Shown here: positions 10,901 through 22,123 of the stretch, piece by piece | Layout of the letters: each line of letters opens with the position of its first letter | How positions within the stretch are numbered: position 1 is the stretch's first letter | Assembly (NCBI RefSeq): GCF_030272615.1 | Contig: NC_081407.1 | Location: forward strand, 379,771,179-379,835,178 | Origin: Cryptomeria japonica | Lineage: Eukaryota; Streptophyta; Pinopsida; Cupressales; Cupressaceae | Length of the DNA: 64,000 nucleotides | Direction: 5' to 3' | Position numbers and translations under genes: made by a program | The notes under the pieces: model-generated | Database searches by the model: none | What the model was told of the DNA's origin: nothing | The model's input: only the letters and a program-made list of their open reading frames with translations

Positions 10901-12158
10901 AATATGCATAATGTGATTGCATTCTAATTTTTTGATTTGCTTTGTATATGAGTGTTCAAATGCAGATTTTGGAATCATTCGTCTAAACTATGCATCAATT
11001 GTATTCATGTGGTTTTTTCATGAATGCAGAACTAGGTTCATTTGTATGTAATTTTATTAATTTACTATATGGTTGTTCAAAATGCATTCAATAGAAAACA
11101 CTTTCATATTTCACATATAACCGATAAAGAAAATAAGGTCCATCATATGATTGACACATTTATTTGCATACATATTTTTTTATTATGTGCATATGTTCTT
11201 TTGGAAGGAAATAGAATGCAATTATGTCTTTTAAGAAGGTATGGCGCATGATGAGCATATGAGTGTGTGTATATATACTATTCATATGATTATGTGCATA
11301 CATTCTTAAGATATATAAATACAATACAAAGATAAGACAATAAGCAAATAGTTTGAAATAATTATTAAATGCATTTGATTTTATGAAAAATTGTTTCTAT
11401 TATTTTGTTTTCCATTTTAGCTAAAGATGATTAACAAACAAGTTTTAACGTTATATAACTAACGGGTTTTTACTTTGCAGAGACAATGTATTCAGTATTT
11501 TATTGAGATACTTCCATTATGATTCTCTGAAAAATAAGAAATATAAACTTCATTACAATTTTAACTTTACAAACAAGCTATTATTTTCCTTATTATAGAA
11601 TCAATTTAACTTATCTTGTATGAACACTACTAATTTCAATGGATTTCATTTCAATTCCCTATTCTATTTCTTACTTATTTATTTCTTTCCATATTATAAA
11701 TAAATTTTGAAAGCAATAAGTGATTAAGAAACCTATTTCAGATATATGAAATTGATTAATAGTGAATAGAGCAAATGATCACTATTAATATTGAGCCAAC
11801 AAAATGACTTTAAGTCAATTGTATTGCTGCCCTACTATCACATAAAAATAGACATCTTCTATCTACTCCTCGAGGATTTTCCTTAGCCAAAAATATTTTA
11901 TTTACTAAATGCACAAAATACTCTTGTGTTCTCAATATTCTTGCTTTCCATCATGCAATGCCTTCTATTTATATACTATAATGGAAGAAGCGGGTCTATT
12001 CTTTTTGCTTGCCCTTTATTGGAATTTTTCAAGTTAAGATTACTCATTTTCTAAGGAATTACAGAGGTTTCCCTGTATTTCTTGCTACCTAAGGAAGGCG
12101 TTTTCTAATTCTTTAGAAACAAATAAGTATCGATTACTTTCCATCTTGCATATTGGTT
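10901..12158. other. No gene seen; AT-rich spacer
   Basis: AT-rich sequence up to the insertion site of the 18.5-kb retroelement. Only short accidental ORFs are present. Confidence 0.6.
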
Positions 12159-12163
12159 GTTTC
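12159..12163. repeat. Target-site duplication GTTTC, left
   Basis: GTTTC directly precedes the TGTA start of the left LTR and recurs directly after the right LTR at 30622-30626. This marks a single integration event of the enclosed element. Confidence 0.92.
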
Positions 12164-13614
12164 TGTATATGGGAAAAGCGAGTTGATAGAACTCAAAATG
12201 CGAAAAACAGAGCTCTATGGAGCCTTGCTCACACACCCACAGGACTTATTGGTGCAAGCTATGGAGTTATGAAGCATAACTCAGCTTCCCAAGGATGGTT
12301 CCATGGTTCTCTATCTTGCACGGTCCCTCAAACCAATGTTTTTGCTCTCAAATCACTGAGCAAAATGGTTTAGGGATGGCAAATGCAAGAACGAGGGATG
12401 CTTTTGTTGATTTTAATATGAGATGCATCCTAAGCTATGCATGATCCTAGAAATGCAATAAACTAACTATAAGATGACAAGGTTAGTAAACAAACAATCC
12501 TAGCATACTATATTAGTTCAATGATTTAAGCTATATGATAAGGAACATACTCTAAATTAGCATATTTAGATTAATTCCTTTTTTAAAAAGAGGCTAAATG
12601 ATGAGCATATATGAAATGTGAAAGCTTGAATGTATTTGAGCATAAGTATGATACTAAAGACTTGGATCTATGAAAATGGAGGAATGAGAGCTCTATTTTT
12701 AGCAAAAATAGGGCAATGGATAGCCAGGATTGAAAGGTTTAATCAAGGGTTGAGTTTGAAAGTTGGGAATCCATGTTTGCAATTGGCACCAATGAAATGG
12801 TGACAAATGTCAACATAAGACTAGTCGAGAAAAGGGGTTGGAGACATTAAATGCCTGAGAAGACCTCATGGTTATCTTAGGGGGTAAGGGTCAAGCTTAA
12901 GTTAAGATTACCCATTGGATTAAGCTTTTATCAAAGGATAAACCCTTGTGCAAATAATTAAGGGATAACCATTGTCAAAGCAATGAATACTTGATGAGAC
13001 CCTTGGGTTACATGGAGGTTGAGTTTAGAGAAAGTCTCTAATCATGCAAGGGGGTTGAGTTAACCATTAATGGTTTGTAAGAGAAAGTTGTTGGAGATTT
13101 GGAGCCTTTAATGGTTATTGAAGACTTTGAGGGTTTGAGAAGTGACTTCCCTTTGTTTAGGGATGTGACAAAGTTTAGAAGATGGGTTAGGTTAATTTAG
13201 AAGTGATTAGAAGAGTCTAGAAGGGGGGTTAGGAATAGGGTTTAGGAAGCAAGTGGGAGATGTAGGATTTTGCAAGTGGATGGAGGGATAATAGGATTTT
13301 AATTGAATAAAATGAATTTCATTCAATTTGGTTGCAATTGGGGAAATCAAATAAATTAGATTTATTCAATTTAGGATAAACTATTTAATTAAATTTGAAT
13401 TTAATTAAAAGTGGATAGAAGGGATTTAATTGAATAAAATGATTTATTCATTAAATGGTAAAAAGAAGTCTAGTGAATTTAATTTAAATAAATTGAGTAA
13501 TTTACTTAATTTAAATAGAAGAATGTGGGTGATTCAATTAAATTAGATTTAATTAAATAGAGAAATGAATATAAAATATTCATTTATGAATATGGTCATT
13601 TTTATACGTCTACA
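12164..13614 (-). repeat. 3' LTR of the Tat-like element
   Basis: This is 1451 bp, the same length as its partner at 29171-30621, with about 35 differences counted by eye (roughly 2.4%). The promoter TATAAATA kept in the other LTR reads TAAAAATA here (plus strand TATTTTTA near 12698-12705). Confidence 0.95.
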
Positions 13615-13623
13615 TTCCTCTTT
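13615..13623 (-). other. Polypurine tract
   Basis: On the minus strand, AAAGAGGAA immediately precedes the TGTAGACG start of the 3' LTR. This is the position and composition of a plus-strand primer. Confidence 0.8.
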
Positions 13624-13970
13624 GAAGTGACGTGTGTGCACATGTTATTTCAAAGAAAATGATGTGTTATCATGATTTATGATCAAATGAAATTTTATGT
13701 TGCTTTTATGATTTTCAAGTCATGCCCCAGATTTGATTTGATGTGTGATGCCCCAGATTCGATATTTGATGGTGATGCCCCCTCGGGAGATGAATCAATA
13801 TTTTAAAAAATTTGATTGGATTTGGTTATATGTGTTTGGTGTGTATGATTTTGTCTATGTGAAATGTTTAAATTGGTTCATCTCTCGATAATTTACACGT
13901 TTTAGGGTATAAGGGAGACCGCGAGCAAATTACATGCCCATTTCCCTTAACCCTAATTTCATTTTTCTCC

Positions 13971-13977
13971 TATAAAA
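13971..13977 (+). promoter_or_regulatory. TATA box for the antisense PMD transcript
   Basis: TATAAAAGGGG lies on the plus strand inside the element, about 360 bp inward from the 3' LTR. A transcript would start near 14000 and read away from the LTR into the PMD gene. The downstream splice donor and acceptor support a real promoter. Confidence 0.6.
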
Positions 13978-14208
13978 GGGGAAAAGTGCTTTGATTTGAT
14001 TCATTTGTGCACTGTTGACTTTGGAGAAAGAGATTTTGGAGAGAAGTCAAACTACCCATTCCGTATTCTAGGCATCGTTTTGAGCGCGTTCGGAGGTACT
14101 AGAAGCCTGCTGCATATGGACCACCAGTAAGTCAATGCCTTTGACCCTTTTTTGATTTTTTATTTTGTCATTTTTTGTCAGTTTTTTATTTTTGAAATCC
14201 GGTTTCAT

Positions 14209-14670
14209 CGGTTTAGCGCATAGAAGTCATAATTTAGCGCATACGATAATTTAGGTAGCTCATAGCGTTTTAAGTTAGGGCTGCATCCGGAATAAATAGG
14301 GTAGCACATGAAAGTTTTAGGTTAGCGCATGGTGGTAGAATAGCGCATGTTGAACACAGGGTAGCACATCAGGTCAATAGAGTAGTGCTTGAGTTAGACC
14401 TAGCGCATAAGGGTCACAGGGGTTCGCATGGGTAAGGGGATTTAGCGCGTAGGATAGACCTAGCGCATAGGGTTAAATAGGTAGCACCAGCATGTTATAG
14501 GTTAGCGCATAAATCGGTTTTAGCGCATAGGGTAGGTTGGGTGGCGCATGGGAGAAAAAGGATAGCGCGTAGAGTCAGTCTAGCGCATAGGGTAAATAGA
14601 TTAGCGCATGGGGAAAATAGCTTAGTGCATGGGTGTATTTTAGTGCATAGACAATCTGTTTTAGTGCATC
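14209..14670 (+). repeat. Array of about 20-bp units with core TAGCGCAT (left array)
   Basis: More than 20 degenerate units occur, with core TAGCGCAT. Spacing is strikingly regular from about 14340 on (near 14340, 14362, 14382, 14400, 14420, 14441, 14460, 14480, 14501, 14520 and so on to 14660). Most variants (TAGTGCAT, TAGCACAT, TAGCGCGT) are single transitions, the first two being C-to-T or G-to-A at the internal CpG. The same core in reverse orientation occurs in two arrays at the other end of the element. Confidence 0.9.
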
Positions 14671-14935
14671 AAGAAAAATTTTGTGAGATGGGGTGATTTG
14701 TGAATGAGAAAAATTGATAGGATAAGGCCAGTTTTTATCAGGATAGTTGTAATTTGTGTGTTGCTGTGTTTTGCTATCATGGTTTTTATTGATTTGTTCA
14801 ATATGAGTGTGGATATAACTTGTTTTGATTTGCAATATGTCAAGTTATGCATAGATATTAATGTGTTGTTTTGATCAAAGTATGTTTTGTTTTTGCACTG
14901 TGTTTCAAGTTCATTGTGTGGAGCCTGATTTGTGT

Positions 14936-15092
14936 TACAAGCTGATATGGGTTGGAAACTTGAGTTGTTTTACAAGCTGATATGGGTGGGAAACTTGAGT
15001 TGTTTTACAAGTTTATGTGATTTGGAGACTTGAGTTGTTTTACAAGTTTTGATATGGTTTTTGATAACTTGAGTTGTTTTACAAGCTGATAT
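14936..15092 (+). repeat. 35-bp tandem repeat in the PMD leader intron
   Basis: Units starting TACAAGCTGATATGG or TACAAGTTT and ending ACTTGAGTTGTTT begin at 14936, 14971, 15006, 15041 and 15080. There are about four and a half copies. Confidence 0.85.
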
Positions 15093-15229
15093 GAAATGAT
15101 AGGATGTTGAACTTGATGTAGATGAGCAAATTGTTTCATGTTTTTGATGTGATTTTAATTTTGATATCTTTGTTTTGATTTGGAAACTGATATTGGACTT
15201 GTTTTGCTAGTTGACAGGAGTGATTGGGC

Positions 15230-17185
15230 ATGGTTCAGTCGCGTGAGCGATTTCCTAGGCCTTGAACTGTGATACCACGATTGGCACAGGCTGACCTTGA
15301 CATTATCGAGAGATGTGGTCTTACTTCCCTGTTGGATATGCCTCGGTTCACTGTGAACTGGGGTTTACTTACAGCGCTCGCAGAGAGGTGGCACAGTGAC
15401 AAGAACACCTTCCACTTTGCCACAAGTGAGATGACAGTCATGCCAGAGGACTGTTACAAGATTTTGCGCATACCAGTAGTAGGTTCACTACTACCTTATG
15501 AGCAATCGAAGGAGGGCGGTACAGAGGCACTTCGCCGCATATTCCATGATGAGACAATATGGGGATATGAGATCCCTTGGCAGGAGTTCCTAGACTTGGA
15601 TTATGCACCGCTTCCATCAGTACTGGCAGGGTTTATAGGTGGCTTTCTATGTCCCGACCGCAGGTTGAAGGGACTATCTGTGGGATGGGGGCTAGTTTTA
15701 AAGGATATGGTGACACAGGGCCGCAGGTTCACATGGAGATTGGCTATGCTAGCCCATCTGTACAGGGATTTGCATGAGGTGGTATACCTGGGTTACGATA
15801 GTTTGTCAGCTAGCATGACGCTCCTATAGGTATGGTGCTGGGAGCACATTCTGGTAGCCAGGCCATTAGCAGATAGAGATAGGCCCGTTGGACGTGCCTA
15901 TGCCTATGGTTACAGGGGTCTAGTTGTCCAGCGTAAGCTGGGCAAACTGGAGCATTGGAGGAGAGTGCTAGATGACATTGATACGGTCACTTGGTGACCA
16001 TATACAGGGTGCGAGGTATGGGTGGAGGACGGGTGGGAGATTCCCTATGTTTTCATGATGAGATACTTGATTGGGAGGACCCCATTCGTGATCGAGAGGT
16101 TCGTGGTCACCAGAGTTTTGTGACAGTTTGGTCGACAGCAGGGTATACCTCAGGGGGCTTGTTTGTATGCATGCTGGAGGCAAGACATACCAGATTGGGG
16201 TCCAACTATTGATAGTGTGGCGACGGTAGAGGAGCTTGTCAGCCTAGCGGGCCAGATATGGGATTATGCCCCAGAGATTTTGAATGCGGGCATGACAGAT
16301 GACTTTGCCAGATTTTTCACTACGCGGGCAGCGGCGAGGATATCAGATCCAAAGGAGATGCGGCCTTCATTTGATGATGATGATGATGATGACGAGGGAG
16401 GTGGAGATGATGAGGATGATGGAGATGGTGGAGGAGGACGACGAGGGAGAGGAGATCGGAGGAGGAGAGGAGATAGAGGGAGGAGAGGAGATAGAGGGAG
16501 GAGAGGAGATAGAGGGTTGGAGAGAGTAGTTAGATGGGTGGTGATGGACAGAGGGAGAGGCAGTTTGGTCATTGGAGCAGGTGGAGAGGGGAGGGTGGGG
16601 GAGGTTCTAACTGTAGTGGGGGAAACTGACGAGGCGACATGGCCAACTCAGATGAGGAGGATAGATGTGCTCCCGCCTCCAGCACCGAGGACAGGCAGAG
16701 GGAGAGGGGATACCCCTACATAGGTACCGCTACAAGTCCGAATCCCCACTCATGTTGAGGATGCATAGATTAGGACCCTACAAGTGACGGTACACCAGCT
16801 GCAGGCACAGCTATTGACATATCAGTGGCAGATTGTACAGTTGACCACTGAGCGAGACACGGAGATAGAGCGGCGGGGTCGAGTGGAGGAGCTTGCAGCG
16901 AGTGTGCAGAGAGCAGCGGTGGGTGGTCCGATGAGAGACACCCTGAGAGAGCTATCTTTGAGAGCTCAGTAGGCAGAGTACTACCGTCGTCACTATGAGG
17001 CTGCGATACCCAGGGATCGCCGAGTACAGATCTTTATACAATCAAGATCCAATCAATCTCGAGATACTGGGTCATGGTCAGAGAGTCGAGGGGTGACAGG
17101 GCCATCAAGACATGATCCCCTTGGAGATCCAAGGGTGGGGACTTCTGGAGCTAGACCATCTCCGTCAAGGGATAGCCATACTTGA
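15230..17185 (+). pseudogene. Antisense accessory gene: plant mobile domain (PMD) protein, 651 codons, seven in-frame stops
   Basis: One frame runs from the ATG at 15230 to a TGA at 17183. Residues about 13-330 match the plant mobile domain (aminotransferase-like PMD): FTVNWGLLTALAERW, YKILRIPVVG, GFIGGFLCPDRR, VWCWEHILVARP, FGRQQGIPQ. Then come an acidic Asp/Glu run (about 383-410), an Arg/Gly-rich run (about 405-430), a Gln-rich coiled-coil-like segment (about 518-560) and a Ser/Arg tail. Stops at codons 12, 200, 256, 298, 498, 513 and 581 all fit CGA-to-TGA or CAG-to-TAG, and there is no frameshift. Cellular PMD proteins (MAIN, MAIL1) act in nuclear gene expression and transposon silencing. 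PMD copies in transposons are known, but the role in this element is inference. The gene converges with gag-pol (stop at 18617). Confidence 0.88.
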
Positions 17186-17272
17186 GAGACATTGTCTCTG
17201 TTGTATTTTTTATCATTGTATTCTTTGTACTGGGCACAGATACGACAGATTTTGAACATTTTGATCATTTTT

Positions 17273-17346
<74 letters not shown>
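17273..17346. repeat. (TA)n microsatellite
   Basis: About 37 uninterrupted TA units, 88 bases after the PMD stop. The Ile-Tyr ORFs called across it are artefacts. Confidence 0.98.
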
Positions 17347-17347
<1 letters not shown>

Positions 17348-17472
17348 GGCATCATTATCTTTGATCATGTGGCGTGTTACATGGATGTATGTGCTATGTG
17401 TTCTTTTCTTTACTTTATAATGATGCAATGCTTAAATATATGATATAATGTATGATACAAGATGTATGCTTT

Positions 17473-17620
17473 GATATGTTGTGAGATGTATCTTGAAAAT
17501 GAGATGTATGACAATGATATGTTGTGAGATGTATCTTGAAAATGAGATGTATGATAATGATATGCTGTGAAATGTATCTTGAAAATGAGATGTACGATAA
17601 TGATATGCAACTAATTGTAA
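17473..17620. repeat. 43-bp tandem repeat, about 3.4 copies
   Basis: Units with GATATGTTGTGAGATGTATC begin at 17473, 17516, 17559 and (partial) 17602, in the spacer between the two convergent genes of the retroelement. Confidence 0.9.
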
Positions 17621-18616
17621 AATGATATGCAACTAATTATTTTTGGAGCATCTTCATTCTGTATTTGCCATCCTGATATAACCATATGTTATTTGCTTTC
17701 GAGATAAGTGTCATCATTGAGCATTGATTTGATTTTGGGATATGTGGAAAATTTATACAAGCATAATGGTATAATTGAACCATAATGACCTGAGAAAAAT
17801 TTACATGATGTTTGATTTTGCAAGATAGCACAAGCGTCAAGGTATAATTGAACCAGGACGACTAGAGTGCGGATTGCGTATAAACAGACAAGATTAAATC
17901 ATTTGTATGCATGAAGTGGAATCATGCCTTCAGTGACATTCGATGTATCACGTCTCGAGGCAAGTATTCACATAGTACAAATGATCGCCTCCTAGATAGA
18001 AGACTAAGAAAATATTGGAGTTTCCCCATGATCTCTAGCTTTGAAGCATTTTAGTGAGAAAAGGCAGAGAATCCAATAATTTAAAAAGTTCAAAATGCAA
18101 AAATAGTCAAGATTTTATGCAATAATGCAACATTTAGTACTTCAAAAAATCATCCATCTTTGGTATTTTTTGTGCGGCTTTGTTGTTGCTTTTGCGATGA
18201 AGTGTAGCTTTGTTCATTGGATGCTTTGGTTTTGAGTTTTTTTGCCAATAGTTTTGATGTCTTGAATGTGTTGCAAATTTTGACGATTTATTGCCCCTAG
18301 CTGAGTGTTCCTCTTGACGTGAATATGTACAGTGATTTCCAAGCCATGGTGGAAGGTGGTAAGAGGATATATAGATGGACTAGGATAATGACTACGCTAA
18401 GTATGTCCTGAATGGATTTTTGTTAAGTGTCGGGCGATGGCTGATAGTGTTTTATGGTGAAGAGAAGACTGTGGATATAGATAGAGGAGCCGTCCTCTCA
18501 CAATAGCACCTGTTACCAGGTTTTCACTAGTTGCTTTTATTGTACCTTGTTATTTCCTTTTTCTGGATTTTTTGATTTTTTTGCTTGTTTTGGCTTTTTC
18601 CGTGCATTAGACTTCC
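17621..18616. other. Non-coding 3' spacer of the Tat-like element
   Basis: This lies between the PMD gene and the 3' end of pol. No supported ORF and no clear repeat was seen. It probably holds the 3' ends of both convergent transcripts. Confidence 0.6.
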
Positions 18617-19970
18617 TTAGGTATAGTATTTCTTCAGGTGACTGCTGTTAGTTGGTTCTTCGAGCACATCTCCTTCTGAAGTTGTTAGCTAATATGTGCC
18701 TGATCCATAGGCTGATATGATGACATAGGGACCTAACCAGTTAGGCTCAAATTTTCCTTTCTTTTCCCGATCTTGTTGGTTTTTAGGATTTTCTTTGAGG
18801 AATAGATCACCAACTTTGAAGTTGTGAGGGATGACCTTGTGGTTATCGCTGCAGCACATGCATTACTAGTATGCTTTGAGATGAGTGTAAGCATGCTAAC
18901 GTCTTTCATCTAATAGTTCAAGTTCTTACAGTCGGTTAACTCGATACTCTTCATCTGGGATTAAATCTTTCAAAGAGACTCTGAGAGATGGGATTTCTAC
19001 CTCCAAAGGTAAAATGGCTTCTGATCCATATGCCAATGAGTATGGTGTTGCTCCTGTAGGCATATGGATGTTGGTTATATATGCCCAAAGTGTTGGATTA
19101 AGTTGTACGTGCCAATATTTGCCTGCATCATTCACTGTTTTCTTGAGAGTCTTCAGTATTGTTTTGTTGGATGCTTCTGCTTGACCATTTCTATGTGGGT
19201 AGTATGGTGTAGAGAACCGATGTTGGATTTTAAAATTTTCACATAGTTCTTGTACATCTTGGTTTTTGAAAGGTTGTCCATTATCTGTGATGATTGAACT
19301 TGGAATACCATATCTGCAGATCAGATAATTTAGGATAAAAGAGGCAATTTGTTTCCCAGTTACTGCGGTCATGGGAACTGCTTCTATCCATTTGGTAAAG
19401 TATTTTGTTGCAGTTATAATGAACTTGTGTCCATTTGAGGATGAAGGATGAATTTTGCCGACTAAGTCTAGGCCCCACTGACAAAAGGGCTAGGATGTTG
19501 TAAATGGTTGTAGTTCTTGTGCTGGTGCATGTATCAGATTCCCATGGATCTGGCATTTAGGACATTTCTTGGCGAAGTGGTAAGAATCTTTTTCCATTGT
19601 AGGCCAGTAGTATCCCATCCTTAGAATCTTTTTAGCAAGAGTAGTCCCACTTGAATGTGTTCCACAAATACCTTCGTGAAGCTCATGTAAAGTGGAATCA
19701 GAATCATTACGATCAAGGCAACGAAGAAGAGTACCATCTAGACCTCGACGGTACAAAGTATCAGCAGTAAGGGTATAACGGGCAGCTTGCCAAATAAAAT
19801 TACGTTTTTGGTTACGGGATTGGTCAATGGGTAAGATATTGTTCTTAAGGTAGTTGTATATCGGCCCATATAACGAAGAATCTGAACCAGTCAAGGCATA
19901 AATAACATGGGATTCAGAGTGGTCGTAGGCTGGGGAGAACAGTTGCTCTACCAGGAACTCGTAATGACTC
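18617..19970 (-). pseudogene. Integrase of the Tat-like element
   Basis: One minus-strand frame runs from the RNase H above to the stop at 18617. The HHCC finger is at about 19690-19540 (HELHEGICGTH ... CPKCQIHG). The catalytic triad is intact: Asp in WGLDLVGKI, Asp in IITDNGQPF, Glu in NGQAEASNK. The C-terminal part (FKVGDLFLKENPKNQQ, WLGPYVI) ends in HLKKYYT. In-frame stops near 19488, 18923, 18887, 18857 and 18693 fit C-to-T (or, for the one near 19488, the opposite-strand equivalent) changes, mostly at Gln codons. It would insert the cDNA into the genome but is non-functional in this copy. Confidence 0.9.
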
Positions 19971-20440
19971 TGTTGCTCTGGAATTTGTAGTAATGAAGTG
20001 ATAGTAACCATGGCATCGGTTTCTTTGTTGTTCAACCTTGGTATCTGCTCGAAGGTGATGTGCATAAAATACTGTTTGAAGTCATCCACCATTCGTTTGT
20101 AGGGTAGCAGCTAGTCATCCTTTGTTTGATAGTCGTTGTTGATCTGATTGACGACTAGTTGTGAATCTCCGTAGACTTTTAACTCCGTGATTTTCCATTC
20201 TATGGCCATTTTGATGCCTATAACCAATGCCTCATATTCAGCCACATTATTTGTGCATGGGAACATAAGCCTATATGATCTTGGTATAGTGTGTCCTTCT
20301 AGAGTGATGAAAAGAATACCAGCACCTGAACCATGTTGGGTGTAGGATCCATCAAAGTATATAGTCCATTGTTTGGTAAAAAGAGAAAGAACATCCCTGT
20401 CCAGAAATTCAATCTCCATAGTTTGTTTTCCTGGTAGCGG
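19970..20440 (-). pseudogene. Second (archaeal-type) RNase H of the Tat-like element
   Basis: The domain begins WTIYFDGSYTQHGSGAG (first Asp). It continues NNVAEYEALVIGIKMA (Glu) and KVYGDSQLVVNQI (second Asp), and ends with IPRLNNKETDAM (20040-20000), where Asp fits the fourth position. This is the aRNH captured by Tat elements, placed between the ordinary RNase H and the integrase. One TAG (near 20112) interrupts it and fits a former CAG. Confidence 0.88.
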
Positions 20441-20479
20441 TGCTTCGGCTAGTTGATCTACAATTGCTTGTCCTTTGAT

Positions 20480-22033
20480 GGCTCATCTTTTTGTGTATTG
20501 GATGTCAAATTCACTTAGAGTCATGACCCATTTAGCCAATCGTCTAGTAAGAGCTACTTTGCTAAGTAGATATTTGAGAGGATCAATTTTTGCTACTAGC
20601 TTAATGGTGTGTGTTAGCATATAATGTCGAAACTTCTGAGATGCGAAGACCACTGTTAGGCAAGCCTTTTCAATGAATGTATAGTTGAGTTCATAGCCAT
20701 TTAATGTCCTACTGATGTAGTAGATGGCTCGTTCTTTTCCTTGTTGATCTTCTTGTGCTAATAGTGCCCCCAGCGATATATCTATTGTTGAGATATATAG
20801 GATAAGTGGATTTCCTGCAACTGGTGGTACTAGAACTGGTGGATTCATCAGACACTGTTTGATTAGATAAAAAGATTCTGCACACTTGGCCTCCCATCTG
20901 AATGGTACATTTTTGTGTAGTAAATGATTGAATGGTAGACTTTTATCAGCTAGTTGAGCGATGAATCACCTGATTGATTGGAGTCGTCCTTGTAGAGATC
21001 TGAGTTGACTAATATTCTTTGGTGGTGGCATCTCCATAATGGCTTGGACCTTTGTTGGATCTACATCAATACCTTTAGCTGAGACTATGTAGCCTAGTAA
21101 CTTGTCTGATGTAACCCCAAAGATACACTTCTCAGGGTTGAGCCTAACTTGGAATTTCTCCAATCGATCAAAGATCTTTGTGAGGATGCTTAGATGTTTT
21201 GCTCTAGTGAAGGATTTAGCTAGTAAATCATCCACGTAATCTTCCATAAATGTGTGCATCATGTCATGAAAGATTGTTGGCATTGCTCTTTGATAAGTAG
21301 CCCCTGAATTTTTTAAGCCAAAAGGCATAACATTCCAACAATACGTTCCCCAAGGATAGGTGAACGTGGTTTTATCTTGATCTTCGAGGGCTATTTTGAT
21401 TTGATTATAGCCTAAGAAACCATCCATTAGTGAGAGCATTGCATGGCCCACTGTGAGGTCTACAATTATGTCGATACTGGGCAAAGGAAAGTCATCTTTT
21501 GGACAAGCTTTGTTGACATTTCAAAAATCAGTGCAGATTCTGATACTGCCGTCTGGTTTTGATACTAGTACTATATTAGAAATCCATTCTGCATAGTCAA
21601 TGGGTTGGATGAATCCGACATCTAATAGTTTCTTCAGTTTAGTTTTGACCATGAGTGCCACCTATGGATTCATCTTTCGTAGCTTTTGTTTGACTGGTTT
21701 AACTCCTAGAGAGATGGAAAAGTGATGCATGATTAAGTGTGGATCGACTCCGGGCATATCGGCATTTGACCAAGAAAAGTTAATTTGTTGTTCTTTAAAG
21801 AAAATGATAAATGCTGATCTTTCCTCCTTTGTCAGAGATTCTGCAAGGTGTATGTTTTTGACTGTTTCAATGGTACCAATGTTGATTGATCGAGTGGACT
21901 CAATCAATATTGGTGATCGCTCATGAAAGTGCTCAAGAAGAGTGTCAAGTCTCCCATCGTTAGGTGCCTTAAAGAGGTTTTCATCCTCAGATGCATCATT
22001 TATTTTTACTTTTTTGTGATCTAGAGCTGCCAT
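20480..22033 (-). pseudogene. Reverse transcriptase and gypsy-type RNase H of the Tat-like element
   Basis: RT runs from about 21700 to 20970, with motif A MDGFLGYNQI, PFGLKNSGATYQ and catalytic EDYVDDLL (21240-21215), all intact. The connection and gypsy-type RNase H follow (20850-20483), with LYISTIDISLGALLAQ (first Asp) and ALTRRLAKWVMTLSEFDI. Stops near 21660 (after KMNP) and 21522 (after CTDF) fit CAG-to-TAG and CGA-to-TGA. The frame is the same as for integrase. Confidence 0.92.
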
Positions 22034-22123
22034 TGATTAGTTTTCAGCACCAGATCTTTTACTTGGTTCATTTTTGCAACTGAGAGACTTCGCACTCCCT
22101 AATTGGCAGACATCGTTACTTTG

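Larger units (their letters stand above)
14127..15217 (+). other. Predicted leader intron of the PMD transcript
   Basis: A strong donor (CCA|GTAAGT, 14127) and an acceptor preceded by pyrimidine-rich sequence (GACAG|GAG, 15217) bracket 1091 bp. The ATG of the PMD ORF lies 12 bases after the acceptor. The intron contains the 20-bp TAGCGCAT array and a 35-bp tandem repeat. The prediction is from sequence only; no transcript evidence was available. Confidence 0.5.

Noticed and set aside
14209-14670. CRISPR-like array (regular 20-bp spacing)
   Set aside because: The units are degenerate repeats with no constant-repeat/unique-spacer alternation, and the window is plant nuclear DNA.
16264-16572. 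Pro/Ser/Leu-rich minus-strand ORF
   Set aside because: It is a mirror of the acidic and Arg/Gly-rich repeats of the PMD gene, so it is a low-complexity artefact.
17053-17443. Ile-Tyr repeat ORFs on both strands
   Set aside because: They are translation of a (TA)n microsatellite.
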